In this document: piece by piece, positions 36,301-47,883 of the stretch
Numbering within the stretch: position 1 is the first letter of the stretch
Layout: every line of letters begins with the position of its first letter
Origin: Macrotis lagotis
Lineage: Eukaryota > Chordata > Mammalia > Peramelemorphia > Peramelidae
Length of the DNA stretch: 64,000 nucleotides
Direction: 5' to 3'
Assembly: GCF_037893015.1 (NCBI RefSeq)
Contig: NC_133662.1
Span: forward strand, 271,243,944 to 271,307,943
Program-made: the position numbers and the translations under genes
The notes under the pieces: model-generated
Told to the model about the DNA's origin: nothing
Database searches by the model: none
Seen by the model: only the letters and a program-made list of their open reading frames with translations

Positions 36301-36762
36301 ACTGGAAAGACTTGCATGAACTGATGCTGAGTGAGATGAGCAGAACCAGAAAAACACTGTCCACCCTAACAGCAACATGGGGGTGAGGATCAACCTTGAT
36401 GAAATTGCTCATCCCATCAGTGCAACAATCAGGGACAATTTGGGACTGTCTGCAATGGAGAATGCCACCTGTATCCAGAGAAAGAACTGTGGAGTTTGAA
36501 CAAAGACCAAAGATTATTACCTTCAATTTAGGGGAAAAACCGGTATCTTATTATGTCATTTTGCTATCTCTTATACTTTATTTTTCTTCCTTAAGGACAT
36601 GATTTCTCTCACATCACATTCAACTGAGATCATTGTAGACCATGGAACCAATGTAAAGACTAACAGACTGCCTTCTGTGGGGGGTGGGAGGAGGGAAGCA
36701 AGAATGGGGGGGGGGGGGGGGTTGTAAAACTCAAAATAAATAAATAACTTTCAAAAATATAT
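36301..36762 (+). mobile_element. 5'-truncated L1 (insert E, 462 bp)
   Basis: Begins ACTGGAAAGACTTGCATGAA, includes CAGAACCAGAAAAACACTGT and the 3'UTR, and ends AAAATAAATAAATAAC. Flanked by ATGAGCAATTTG (36289-36300) and ATGAGCGGTTTG (36763-36774). A 16-base G run lies inside at 36706-36721. Confidence 0.9.
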
Positions 36763-36779
36763 ATGAGCGGTTTGTGAAA

Positions 36780-38100
36780 AGCAAACACTGTCAGAGGTGC
36801 CCAGGAGGACCCTGAACTGATGCTAGCTAGAAGACTGGATCTGGAAGGGTTTGGCGTGCACTTTAACTGGGACAACAAGGGAAGATTAAAGGATTTTCCC
36901 CCATATTAATCACCAAGGACCAAGTCAACCCTACTGGGTTGAATAGACTCAGCCCCTGTTCCCACTTTGGCCTGGGCTCCCCAGTCTCAGGTAGGTTCTG
37001 GGCTCGGTTAGCCTACAGATTTCCTCCAGAGCTGGGCCTAAGCTTCCTTCCAGAAAGCAAACACCTCAGGCAAAGCCCCATTCAGCTCTGCAAGCTGGTC
37101 CTTGGTCAATGTTTGTCTCAGAGGAACAACCGGTTCCCAGGTGGTCCAGACTCCAACTGTCTGGGTCTCAGCTTTCCCACCAGAAAAACGAGGGACCGAC
37201 CCCTGACCTCCTAAGTGATCAGGCCCTGGGATGGTCAGTACCCTCCCAAGAGGCCATAACCTGGCCTCAATAATCCACAGTGGGGGTGGAAAGGTGAAAA
37301 GGGGTTCATCAAATCAAGAAATAACATAAAACCTTAACTCTTTCACCAAGAAAGGGAGGAGCTGGGGGAGGGCATGGGGCTAGGTCCAAAAAGTCAGGTG
37401 CTCCTTTCTCCTTGCAGCCCCTCTTCCCCCCCAGGGACTTCCTCTCACCCACCCGCTTAGCTGCGGCTAGGGGAGGGGGTTGTTTCCTCCCCAAGGGAAG
37501 CTTACCACCCCAGGGTCCATCAAGCAGCACAGGCACACCCTGAATTTCCTGAGGAAGACTCAAGTGGTCCCCAAGGATCCCAAGCAGGACAAGTCTAGTG
37601 TGGGAGACTGACCTGTGAACACAGTCCCATACCAGTCCTGCTCTAGGGCCAGGCTGAATTATGCAATGGGGGTGGGGGACAGGTTCTCCTCTCCCACCCC
37701 TTGAAGCCTGGATGCAGGAGAGTCTAAGAGGTCCCACATTCTGACTGGCTGAGGAAGGCCGGCCACTGTGCTTCAGAAGAAAGGTGGGGCACAAACTGGG
37801 CAAAGATTTAGGAAACTATGCCAGAGGGGCAGGGAGAAGGGAGCAGAGCCCTCGAGCCAAGCCAAGCTCACCAGAGTGGACAGAGGACCCTGGATCCTAG
37901 GAAGATGCTGTGTCCTTCTCTCTAGGCACTAGGGATTTTCTGAAAGTTTGATGACGGGCAGCAAGGATTAGAGGTTCCCTAACCAGGACTGGCTCCTGTG
38001 GGGGGGGGGGGGGAGCTGTGGCCCTAAAGATGCTCAGAAGAAAGGGCCCCTGGCCAGGGGGATAAGAGTGGAGACCTGGAGCTAACTCTTAGGGTGGGGC
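36780..38100. other. Unassigned intron sequence
   Basis: A 164-codon minus-strand open frame at 37309-37803 has no recognisable domain or splice support. A 14-base G run is at 38000-38013. Nothing else recognised. Confidence 0.4.
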
Positions 38101-38104
38101 CCCT

Positions 38105-38405
38105 CCAGTGCCTTTTTTGTTTGTCCTTTGCTTGAAGAGGACCAGGACATCAGGGAGGTGATGCCATGACAAGCACGTGAACTATACTGGAATGAGGGGA
38201 AGGGGAGGCTGTGCTAAGTCACCAGCCTCATGTCTCCTCCAGAGTCCTCTGGGTCCAGTGGTCAGATAGGAATCAGGGTGACTGGAGACGGTCCTGGATG
38301 TGAGGCAGTCAGGATGAAGTGATCTGCCCAAGATCACAAAGCCAGAAAGTGTCTGAGGCTGGAATTGAACTCCCGTCCTCCTGATGCCAAGGCCAGCACA
38401 TAGAA
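38105..38405 (-). mobile_element. THER/MIR-type composite SINE, copy 2 of 3
   Basis: TTGTCCTTTGCTTGAAGAGG, GATGCCATGACAAGCACGTG, GGCTGTGCTAAGTCACCAGC and GACTGGAGACGGTCCTGGAT, then the reverse CORE body. Same order as the copies at 23636 and 45475. Confidence 0.75.
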
Positions 38406-38680
38406 ACCCACATCTCTAGCTTTGGCCTCCATCCCCTTGAGGACAAGACTCATCCCGTTCCATGATCTGGGTCACAGAGGGGCATATCCGAGTGACCAGG
38501 CTAGGTCATCTTGGGCTTGGTTGCTGCCCACTGGAAGCTGAAGGATCCAATCCCTCCTAAAAGGACACCTGGGGTGGAAGCCTACAGAAGACCCAAAGCT
38601 AGAGGAAGGTCGGATCCCACCCACAGTCCCCTTCAAGGCTCAGGTATGGAATGGTGACCACAGGCAGGTGGGTCCCTAAA

Positions 38681-38688
38681 CACACACA

Positions 38689-38735
<47 letters not shown>
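38681..38735 (+). repeat. (CA)n microsatellite
   Basis: About 27 CA units with one T interruption (CACATACACA). Confidence 0.97.
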
Positions 38736-38737
<2 letters not shown>

Positions 38738-38937
38738 CCCACATGGCTGGGGGTGTGGAAACTAAGCTGATGGTTGTGAACTCAGCCTTGTCACAGAGCC
38801 TTCACAAAGACATTCTGGTGACATCATCCCAAGTTCCTGGGGGGCTGGTGTCTGGGATCAGCCAGAAGCCCCCTCCCCAGGTTGGTAGTTGATGAAATCC
38901 TGCCATCTTCCTTGTTGAGGACAAAAGAAAAGCTCTC

Positions 38938-39938
38938 TGAAATGCAAATTAAAGCATCTCTGAGGTACCATCTCACACCTCTCAGATTGACCAATATGGC
39001 CAGAAAGAACAAAGATCGTTGTTGGAAGGGATGTGGGAAATCTGGGACAGTAATACATTTTGTTTTTTTGGGTTTTTTGCAAGGCAATGGGGTTAAGTGG
39101 CTTGCCCAAGGCCACACAGCTAGGTAATTATTAAGTGTCTGAGGCCAGATTTGAACTCAGGAACTCCTGACTCCAGGGCCGGTGCTTTATCCATTGTGCC
39201 ACCTGGCAGCCCTGACACTAACACATTGTTGGTGGAGCTGTGAACTCATCCAACCTTTCTAGAGAGCAGTCTGGAACTACGCCCAAAGGGCAACAAAAAA
39301 GTGCATCCCCTTTGATCCAGCAATAACCACTACTGGGTTTATACCCTGAAGAGATGATGAAAAAGGGTAAAAACATCACTTGTACAAAAATATTCACAGC
39401 AGCCCTGTTTGTGGTGGCAAAGAACTGGAAATCAAGTAAATGTCCTTCAACTGGGGAATGGCTTAGCAAACTGTGGTATATATATATGTATGTATGTATG
39501 TCACAGAACACTTGTTCTATTACAAACCAGGAGGGATGGGAATTCATGGAAGCCTGGAGGGATTTGCATGAACTGATGCTGAGGAGATGAGCAGAACCAG
39601 AAAAACACTGTCCAACCTAACAGCAACATGGGGGTGATGATCAACCTTGATGGACTTGTTCATTCCATCAGTGCAACAATCAGGGAAAATTTGAGGTTCT
39701 CTGCAATGGAGAATTCCATCTGTATCCAGAGAAAGAATTGTGGAGTTTGAACAAAGACCAAGAACTATTATCTTTAATTTAGAAAAAAAATGTTATCTTA
39801 TTGTCTGATATTGCCATCTCTTATACTTTATGATTTTTCTCTCATCACACTCAATTTGGATTCTGTTGGCAGGGGGGGAAGCAAGATTATTCTAAATTAT
39901 TCTAGAACTCAAAATAAATAAGATCTTTTTTTAAAATA
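38938..39938 (+). mobile_element. 5'-truncated L1 (insert F), interrupted by a SINE
   Basis: Begins TGAAATGCAAATTAAAGCAT and TACCATCTCACACCTCTCAG, passes through the ORF2 end and 3'UTR, and ends AAAATAAATAAGATC with a T/A-rich tail. Flanked by AAAAGCTCTC at 38928-38937 and 39939-39948. About 833 bp remain once the SINE is removed. A short (AT/GTAT)n expansion sits at 39478-39500. Confidence 0.92.
39060..39214 (-). mobile_element. WSINE1-type SINE inside L1 F
   Basis: Minus-strand copy (TTTTTTGCAAGGCAATGGGG to GTGCCACCTGGCAGCCC). Flanked by ACAGTAATACATT (39047-39059) and ACACTAACACATT (39215-39227), an L1-derived duplication with two differences. Confidence 0.92.
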
Positions 39939-40454
39939 AAAAGCTCTCCGTCCACCCCCCCCCCCAAGCAGGGACATCAGGGGGTCTGTGAAGCTCCCTG
40001 GCCTTTCTCCCAACTGGGCATGGCAGTCAGCAGTATGAATTCCCGAGCCTTCAGAGTGCTCCCAAAAGATCGAGACGCCTTCCCTGGTCTAAACCAATGA
40101 AGGAGGGAGCTGGGAGCCGGGAGCCTGGAGCACACACCTCCTCTAATGTATGAGCCTACACTTCTGTACAATGGGGGTAACACCGGCCTCCTGCCCCTCA
40201 AAGTTAGAGCTGTTCCCCTCAACCTGGGAACCTCCCGGACTCCCACATGGGCTCCTCACTTCTTTCCCCCCACCCCTCCCCATTGCTCATGGCTGGCCAG
40301 AGACCACCAAGATGGCAGAACTGGGAGGGAGACCCAGTGAGGTCCAAAAAAGAAGGTTGGCCTCCATGAGTTGTCCTTGCCGCTGAGACTGCTGTGCTCC
40401 ACTTGTGGAGACCAAAGTCACCCCTTCTTTTATTCCGGTAGAGTAAGTCAAGTC

Positions 40455-40650
40455 AAACACCCTGAAGAAGTGCTTCCTGGGTGCCAGGTCCTGCCCTCAA
40501 GGAGCTCCCAGTCTAACAGGAAGACACCATGCCAACCATTCGGTACAACAAACTTCCCAGGATAAATGGGAAATCATCCACAGAGGGAAGGCATGAGCAT
40601 GAAGGGGGATCTGGAAAATCTTCCTAAAGAAGATGGGGTCTCTGTTGGGA
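40455..40650 (+). mobile_element. L2-like 3' relic
   Basis: GTGCCAGGTCCTGCCCTCAA, GGAGCTCCCAGTCTAACAGG, then CACAGAGGGAAGGCATGAGC and GGATCTGGAAAATCTTCC follow the L2 3' block order. Confidence 0.6.
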
Positions 40651-41277
40651 CTCACAGAAAGAGGAAGAGATGAGGAGATGAGGAGGGAGCGACCCAGGCA
40701 GACCAAGGAGGTCAGTGACCTGCCTGGAAGAAGAGGGGATGCAGGGGAGGAGAAGGGGAGTGGAGTAAAAGGGTGGTAATAGGGACCCATGAAAAAAAGC
40801 AGGGAGAGACAGACAGACCCCTGCCTCTCCAGTCATGGTCCAGGTCAGGATGGGGCCTTGGCAACAACAGGACGTGAGAATGGGGGGAGGGTGACCACTG
40901 GGCTGTGAGAGCAGCTGGCTGGGAGGAAAGAACAAAATTCTTAGATCAACATGGGATGTCGACAGAACATGCATCCTATGCCACCCAGCTGGGCGCCAGG
41001 AGAGAGGTGAGATTTGGATAAGGAGAACCCAGAACCAGTTGCCCAGACACAACAAGTAAGATGCCCAAGCAGAATCCTAAAGGAGAAGACAGGAAGGTTG
41101 GGACCCAACAGACTGGACTGGGATACAGAAGAGAACCTGAACAGGAGCAGTCTGTCTGGTGGGAGGAGAGACTGTCCAGAAAACCCAGAGAGAAGTCATT
41201 CAGAACACCTCTGATCACGGAAATGAGCACTTGGAAAGAGAAGGTCGCTCAGAGGGTCCAGGACAGACCTGCAGGTC

Positions 41278-41645
41278 AGCAAAAATCTTTTTGTAAATAT
41301 ATTAATTTAGTATTTTATTTTCCCCCAGGTGCACATATGAACAATTTTTAACATTTTTAAAACTTTGAATTTCAAACCCTCTCCCTTCCTCCTACCCAAC
41401 TGCCCCTCTCATTGAGAAAGCAAGCATGTGATATAGGTTAAAACTGTGAAGTCATGGAAAACATTTCCATAGAAGCCATGTTATGAAATAAAACAGACCC
41501 AACCCACCCACCCCTCAAAAAGAAACCTCAAGAAAAATAAAATCAAAACATATGTTTTGATGGCCATTCAGACACTGTCCGCTCTTTCTCTGGGGTTGGA
41601 TGGCATTCTTTATCCCAAGTTTTTTGGAGCTGGGTCACAATAAGT
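41278..41645 (-). mobile_element. L1 3'-end relic
   Basis: Reverse-strand 3'UTR: AATTTTTAACATTTTTAAAA, GTGATATAGGTTAAAACTGT, GGAAAACATTTCCATA, GCTCTTTCTCTGGGGTTGGA and GGCATTCTTTATCCC. Confidence 0.75.
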
Positions 41646-41649
41646 CAGC

Positions 41650-43155
41650 AAAAACCCTAAGCCAGAGGTGTCTATGGTGGAAGGGGACTCTCCACTCCAT
41701 TACATGACCATCTTGAGGGGTGACCCCTGAAGGGCATGTTGTGGGCTACAAACTGCTCTGCTTTGGCCCTGGAAATCATGGAGATGTCAGAAAAAAGTGA
41801 AGATACTGACAACTTCTGGCACAGACAAAGACCCAGAGAGTCAAAGGCCTCCCAAGTCAGTAGTCAATGGGCCCCAGGCAAGGCTCTGCATTCTGAGAGT
41901 TTGGGGCATCAGTCAGAAGGCCTGGCCGTGGCCACTCCCAGTTTTTCCCCTTGTCTACCTGCAGCACTGGTGAAGAAGACATTCAGTGGATGACCACAGC
42001 ACACCGGGAGGACAGAGAAGGGAAGATTTTTCAGAAGCAGTGATGTGGGTCAAGAGAAGTGTGGCCAGGCCTGCGCTGCCCTTCCGTCACAAGGACAGAA
42101 CTCGTGTCCCTTTGGGCATAAGGATGCTCTCAGACAAACATGTTTTCCACTACATTGAGCGTACTTTTTCCAAAGCCTTGTCTCAGTTGGGGGCGGGGGG
42201 AGCCTGTTCTGGTTTCTGATCCTGCCTAGTTAGAAGGTGGGGCTTCAGGGAATCCCCCTCCCCCGGCCATAGAATGGCATCAGTTGAGGAGATGAAGGAC
42301 AGGAAACTAAATGGTTAAACCCTCCAGCAGAGGATGGAAAGGACTCAACTCAGTCACTCGGCCTTCCCAGGCCTTCCCACTTCCGAGCCCAAGAGCCAGA
42401 CCCTTCCCCTCAGGCAGCAGGAATAGGGAAGGTCACACTACAGCAAGGAGAGAGTGTCTGTCAAAGGTCAGCACACCTGCCCCACCCACACAGAAAAGTC
42501 ATGGTCAGGAAGACAGCACGGCAGGGACGGTCCCTCAATTCCTAACACAGCAAAGAGAAGGGCCTGCAGCCCCAAGCCAAGCTCCCCTGGCCTTCCCCAA
42601 ACAGATGCCCTCTGCTCACTGCTGAGACCCCCAAGTCTCCCAAATACCTTCACCCCCTGGCCACAACCATCAGGACCCTGTGCTAGACAGAAGCATCCAA
42701 GCACAGAGGGGGAGGCCTGACCTTGGCCTCCAGCCTCTCTCCATAGAGCTGCTCAAGTGGGGAGATGGGCACAGCTTGGAATCAGGGGGCTTTGGCTCAA
42801 GCTTCTGATCCCAACACCTACCTACAGAGGAAACCCTTCAGCAGACAAAAGAAAGGTCAAGGGGCTTGAGGGGATAAAGGGGCCCTCGGTCCCTAAAATG
42901 CCCATCAGACCCAGGGAGTGGATGTTCACCTGCAGAGGCCTTTCCCCTACTCATCAAATTCAACTGAAAAAAGCACAGGGAAGTGAGGACAGGGCTGTGG
43001 GAGCTGGCTCACCCCTGCCCCCTGGGCCAGCACAGCTGCTGCCAACCCTGCCATCTTGGCCAGGCAGGCACAGGGGGCTGTACACACAGGGCCAGCTTCC
43101 AAGACCACCACCCCACCCCCAAGGGCAGGGAGTCCTCCCCACTACTTTGGCCTCT
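41650..43155. other. Unassigned GC-richer intron sequence
   Basis: Overlapping 60-133 codon frames on both strands have no family signature. No intact repeat was recognised. Confidence 0.4.
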
Positions 43156-43159
43156 TGAC

Positions 43160-43290
43160 ACCTTCTAGCTATGCCACCCCAGGCAAGGAATTTCCCCACT
43201 CTCTGCCTCAGTTTCCTCACCTGTAAAATGGGGATACTACTCGCGGTAGCACCTCCCTCCCAAAACTGCTGCAAGGATGAAATGGTACTT
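43160..43290 (+). mobile_element. MIR relic
   Basis: CTAGCTATGCCACCCCAGGC, CTCTGCCTCAGTTTCCTCAC, CTGTAAAATGGGGATACTAC and CTGCAAGGATGAAATG are classic MIR blocks. Confidence 0.8.
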
Positions 43291-43439
43291 CATCCAGCAA
43301 GAACTGGAGGCCAGGCAAGCACACCAGGGAGGGGTTCGTGCCCCTCCTGGTCCTCTGCCTCTCCCGACTCTGGGCCTATCTTTGGCGGTGCGTCTTGTCT
43401 GGGTGCCCTCCCTTTGGTCAAGCCTGCCTCCTGTTGATT

Positions 43440-43560
43440 AAAGCCACTCTTCCCTGTCTCTAGCATGTTGGCTTGTCCGACCAAGAGCAGCTTGAAGGCA
43501 GGGACTCAAGTGCCTGGTAAACAGAAGGTGTTTAATCAATGCTTAGCTGGCCACAGGAAC
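43440..43560 (+). mobile_element. L2-like 3' terminus
   Basis: AGCAGCTTGAAGGCAGGGAC, CAAGTGCCTGGTAAACAGAA and GGTGTTTAATCAATGC match the L2 3' end. Confidence 0.6.
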
Positions 43561-45037
43561 CTGAGCCAAACCATTGCCCTGGAAATTGCTTTATTGCTTT
43601 GGGCACAAGACAGTGTGCTGGGGACAGTGATCTGAGAGCAGATCTCCAAAACAAAAAAGCCCCGAGTTCAGGTCCTGTCCGGCAGTTCCCTCTCAGAGCC
43701 CTACGCCACTCTGATCAAGCCAAGCGGTCACTGGAGGGAGATGCCCTTTGCTCCCTAGCAACATGAAAGGACAGGTCAAAGGACCTCTGAACATCTGGCT
43801 GGTGAAGACCCAGCTGGCTGGGCAGAGGCAGACCAACCCAGGGGCATCATCCGTGGGCAGGCCAGACCAGCAGCACCAGATCATGGTGTCCTTGGCAGAG
43901 GCTTAATAAACAACCCAGATGATGCCTACCCCCAGGCCTATTCGGATGCCTCCCACACAGACTCTCCGAACTTCTGTTCCATACAAGGAAGATCTCCTGA
44001 GGCCAGAATGCTATGCCAAAACTGCAGGTTCGGCACCTGTCCACCTCAGAGATGGGCGGAGGTGACCTCATGGGGAGCAGCAGGAGGGACTGCTTGGTGA
44101 TGAGCTGGAGAGGAAAAGCAGTGACTACACCAAGGGGTTGCCCAGGATTCCCACAGAGTATCCCTCTGCCCTTACTGCCACAGATAACGAAACAGCCCAA
44201 ATCAGAAGTGGGGTTCAGACTGAGGAGTCCTCTCAAGAGTCCACCATACTTTCTGTTATTCTCCTCTGCTCCGCAAGATGTTAATACCACTAAAGAAGGA
44301 GAGGGGGGGACAAAAGAGAAAACACCAGCTGGCATCACCTCATCCGACTCTGCCTATGGAGACAGACAACATCAAAAACCAGAGAAGGGCACAGGTAAGC
44401 TGGCAAGTCTCCCACAGTGACCAAGGGGATCAGAAAGTGACCCACTGTCTGCTGTCTGCAAAGAAAGTCATCTGACTTGGTGGAACAAAAGATCACCTGA
44501 AAGGTGTTCTCCCAATAAAGGTACCCTCTTGGCCCCAGGGACCCCAGAACCAGTTTTCATTCACCTTTCTTAACTGTCTACACCAACTGACCGAGACATG
44601 AAATGGGGACGCAACAGTCACTGGGGCCCAACAGCATGTTGGTTCTGTCAGGCCACCCTTCCTGGACAAGTCCTTCCAGTCTTCTTGCTCACAAATGACC
44701 TCATGTTAACAGTATCTGGCTCAGGCTCCCTTTCACCACCCCTGAGGAATGAGCCTCACTATCTGTAAGAAATAGCCATTAGCCAGAGGCCAGCATGCTG
44801 CCAAATCTGTGCATCTGTGACCCCCACACCATCCTTGGATGGAGGGCTCTGATCCAGACCCAGAAGGGGCAGTGCAGTGTCCTAAGATCTCATGACTGCA
44901 CCAGAGCCCCCCAAACAATCCAGGGATGGAGGCTACTCTCTGTTGGCAAATCTTGCCAGGCAGAAGACTCTGAGGGCAATGAGACCCAATGAGGCCAGAG
45001 CCTGGGCTACAACAGGGAAGATCGGTAAGCTGGACAG

Positions 45038-45120
45038 GAAAAAGAGGCCTGGCCCTTCCTGGGCACTCCCAAAGGAGCAGCCTCTATCCCATCTTAGGCA
45101 GGAGCCCCAAGCAAGCACCT
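45038..45120 (+). repeat. 83-bp local direct repeat, left copy
   Basis: Shares CTTCCTGGGCA, CCCAAAGGAGCAGCCTCT, ATCTTAGGCA and CCCAAGCAAGCACC with 46558-46640 in the same order and spacing. It contains a GGTAAGC donor-like motif just upstream. Confidence 0.85.
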
Positions 45121-45474
45121 GGGCACTCTCCTTTGGAATCTGGATACACTATGCTTTAAAAAGTCCCTGACTACCCAAAGGGGTCCAGCCCCCAGAAAGG
45201 GCTAAGCCACCCTGAGCCAAGTGTGAATAGCAGCATGCATGTTGTCTCCCACCCCATTCCACTGTGGGGGGCACAAAACAAACCTGATCCTATGTAGTTA
45301 GCACTTCCTCCCCCCACAACACAAAGCACATTCAACCCAAATAAATTCCCCTATTTCTCAAAAAGGAAAAAAAAAAGGACCATTTGAATTTGATAATAGA
45401 AAACAGCTAAACAAATGAGCGAATAAGGCAAGAACCAGGGGAAGCAGAAGCTCTGCAATACTTAAATGCATCTG

Positions 45475-45750
45475 ATGATGTTTGGCCTTCATTTTCGAAG
45501 ACCCGGTCATCAGGGAGGTGATGCCAGGACAAGCATGTGAATCGGACTGGAGTGGGGGGGCTGTGCTAAGTCAGCAGTCTCCCTTTCTCCTCCAGAGCCA
45601 TCTGAGTCCAGTGGCTGGATAGGAATCAGGAGGACTGGAGATGGTCCTGGAGGCGAGGTGATCAGGGTTAAGGGATTTGCCCAAAGTCACATAGTAAGTG
45701 GCTGAGGCTGAATTCGAACTGCTGTCCTCCTGACTCCAAGCCACCCAAAT
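45475..45750 (-). mobile_element. THER/MIR-type composite SINE, copy 3 of 3
   Basis: TTCATTTTCGAAGACCCGGT, GGTGATGCCAGGACAAGCAT, GTGCTAAGTCAGCAGTCTCC, GACTGGAGATGGTCCTGGAG and the reverse CORE body. Confidence 0.75.
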
Positions 45751-46557
45751 GCATATAACAAGGCGGGAGAATCCCAGGCTGGTGAAGAATTAGGATGAAC
45801 ACCAATAACACCAGCTGCAGCCAGACAAAGCAAGAGCCTTAGATGGCAGGTCTCACAGGCTCCCTCACAAGTTCCTCACAGCCAGAAAGGTGGCCCCAGG
45901 GGCACCTCAAGCCCAACAGCCCATTCACTAGGTCAGTCTGTGGGTTGGAAAAAACCAGAATCTAATCTTTGACTTTAGTTTGTAAATTAAGGTATCTGTT
46001 GGTGAATTTTTATTGAAATGATGAAAATGTTTCACAATTACAGGAAAGACAGAAGTCAGTGTTAGGCTGCCCTGGGTCCATTCACAGTGGACCTCCTTGG
46101 CAGGCTCAAATATGGAGCTTCTCTATTTTTGCGTGTCTTACAAGCTAAGACTGCACAGCCACAGATTCAACCCAACCTCGCCCTGAGAAATCCAACCGAG
46201 AATCGAGCTGTCACAGGTACCAATTATGACAGTGGCAGAGAAAAGGCTGGAGGGGTATCAGTATAGTTTCACAGGCGGAGTCATCTATCCTTAATAGCTA
46301 ACAAAAGCGGATGTTAAAGGGAAAAGGAAACCGTCAACAGTTATTTCACTGAAATTCCAACTTCTTGACACCGAATCAGACAGACCTCAGAGAATCCCAC
46401 CATTTGAAAAAGAAGAAACAGAGTCAGAGAGTGAAGTCTTGTGGCAGCTCGTGCAAAGTCAGGACTAGATCCCCACCTTGGGGACATCCGAGTCCTCTTG
46501 TCGTCAACCTCGGAACGGGCACCATCAATGAACTCTTTGGGAGTTTGGCTGCTGAAT

Positions 46558-46640
46558 GGGAAAAGGAGGCTGGGCCTTCCTGGGCAATCCCAAAGGAGCA
46601 GCCTCTCTTCTATCTTAGGCAAGGGTCCCAAGCAAGCACC
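46558..46640 (+). repeat. 83-bp local direct repeat, right copy
   Basis: Partner of 45038-45120, about 1.5 kb away, close to the edge of the CpG island. The copies differ at roughly one base in six to eight by eye. Confidence 0.85.
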
Positions 46641-47565
46641 GGCACAGACAAGGCATGGCGCATGCACAGGAGTGTGGGCAGCAGCTCTGGGTTCACTAAT
46701 GTTACACACGACACACACCTCACCCAGAACTCAAAGAGTTGGAATGCTTCAGTTCCTGCCATGCTCCAAGACCATCTCTTACGCTCTGGGCCGCTATCTG
46801 TGTTGGGGGGTGGGGGTGGAAAGAAGGGGACCCAAAGCCAAATACCCCAGGATATGCGTGAAGGTGTCCAAATGCTAGCTCAACCAGATGCCACCAGGAA
46901 GGTTCTGAAGGGCAGGGTCATAAGAAGCTCCCGGGACAAGGAGAGGCAGCCAGAGGCCTCCGAGTGGAGGCAAGCGGCCGTGCGAGCCCCCATCTCGGTG
47001 CCCTTCTGCGCCAGGATGCCCAGGCAGACCTCAGAGCCGTCCTCGGCCAGGGGCAAGGGTGGTCCCAGCCGCCGCGGTCTCCCAGAGGCCCCGCTGGGGG
47101 CAGCCCAGGCAAAGCCCCCGGGTACGAGCATGCCAGAGGGGCCCGGCCTCTGCCACCACCCGCTGGGTGAGCCCGGGGCAGTCCCCAGGCGTCCCGGCTC
47201 CTCCCCGGGCATCGCCCCGCTGGCTCGGGAGGGGAAAGTGAGGCTGGGGGCTTGGCCGCCCCCGCCCGCACGTGCCGCGGCATCAGCTCCCGCGCCAGCA
47301 CCCTCGGCTCGCCAGCGCGCCGTGCGGAGGGAGAGGTCAGCCTTGGCCTTGATCCCGGGGGCCCCGGGAGCGGCCGCCTGTGCTTGTCGCACCGGGCGCG
47401 GGGATGCAAGCACAGGCCGCCCCCCCCCCCCCCCCCCCCGCAGCGGGACAGGTGCGGGCCACGCCCACGCGGGCGCCCAGCCCCGAAGTTTCCGGCGCGT
47501 GGGGGCGGGGCGGCGCCGCCCCTCCCCGCCGCGCCCCTCCCCGGCCGCGCCCCTCCCCCGCTCAC

Positions 47566-47677
47566 CCTCGGACAGCTCCAGCTCCAGCTCGGCCAGGCCC
47601 TCGCGCACGTCGGGCGGCAGCGCCCCGGCCTCCAGCCCCACGCCGCCGCCGCCGCCGCCGCGCTCCCGCTCCGCCAT
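47566..47677 (-). CDS. DIP2A: DIP2A coding exon 1 (initiator Met, start of DMAP1-binding domain)
   Basis: The exon encodes 37 codons plus one base. It starts MAERER, then a run of six Gly encoded by a GCC/GGC repeat, then an acidic helix-like segment ending LAELELELSEG. That segment is the conserved beginning of the DMAP1-binding-type domain of DIP2 proteins. The ATG has a good Kozak context (G at -3, G at +4) and sits where other DIP2 proteins start. The same frame stays open upstream into the 5' region for roughly 700 bp, so the start is chosen by homology and context and not by an upstream stop. The donor is GAG G|GTGAGC. Human DIP2A lacks the poly-Gly run as I recall it, so this part of the N-terminus looks lineage-specific. 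Confidence 0.92.
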
Positions 47678-47883
47678 GGCCCGCTCCGCGGCCTCCGCCC
47701 CGGCGACGCCCCGGACTCGGACCCGGAGCCGGAGCCCGGCTCGGCCTGGGACGCGGCCGGAGAGTCGCGAGCCCGCGGAGGCGGAGCCGCCCTCGGGGAG
47801 CGCGCGCGCGCCCCCGCCCGGGAGGGAAGGGAAGGCGGAGGCAGCGCCGGCGCCGCCTGGCAACGCCGGCGAGCTCGACGCCC

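Larger units (their letters stand above)
1080..47677 (-). other. DIP2A: DIP2A gene, 5' part: coding exons 1-2 and a 46.4 kb intron 1
   Basis: Only the first 61 codons of the gene lie here; the rest is beyond position 1. Exon 1 ends with one base of a Gly codon and a GTGAGC donor. Exon 2 begins with the other two bases after a TTTTAG acceptor, so the two exons join in frame to give the ELELELSEG/DITQKGYEKKR signature of the DIP2 family. The ARYIPLIQ end of exon 2 matches DIP2A as I remember it, rather than DIP2B or DIP2C. DIP2 proteins are large and combine an N-terminal DMAP1-binding-type domain with two adenylate-forming (acyl-CoA-synthetase-like) domains; those domains are outside this window. 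PCNT upstream in the same orientation supports DIP2A over its paralogues. The intron holds only transposon relics, simple repeats and unassigned DNA. Confidence 0.9.

Noticed and set aside
37309-37803. 164-codon minus-strand frame in the DIP2A sense orientation
   Set aside because: Tested as a possible alternative DIP2A exon, but no DIP2 family sequence and no convincing acceptor/donor pair fit.
29722-38735. (CA)n arrays as candidate CRISPR-like or satellite arrays
   Set aside because: They are simple dinucleotide microsatellites without spacers.
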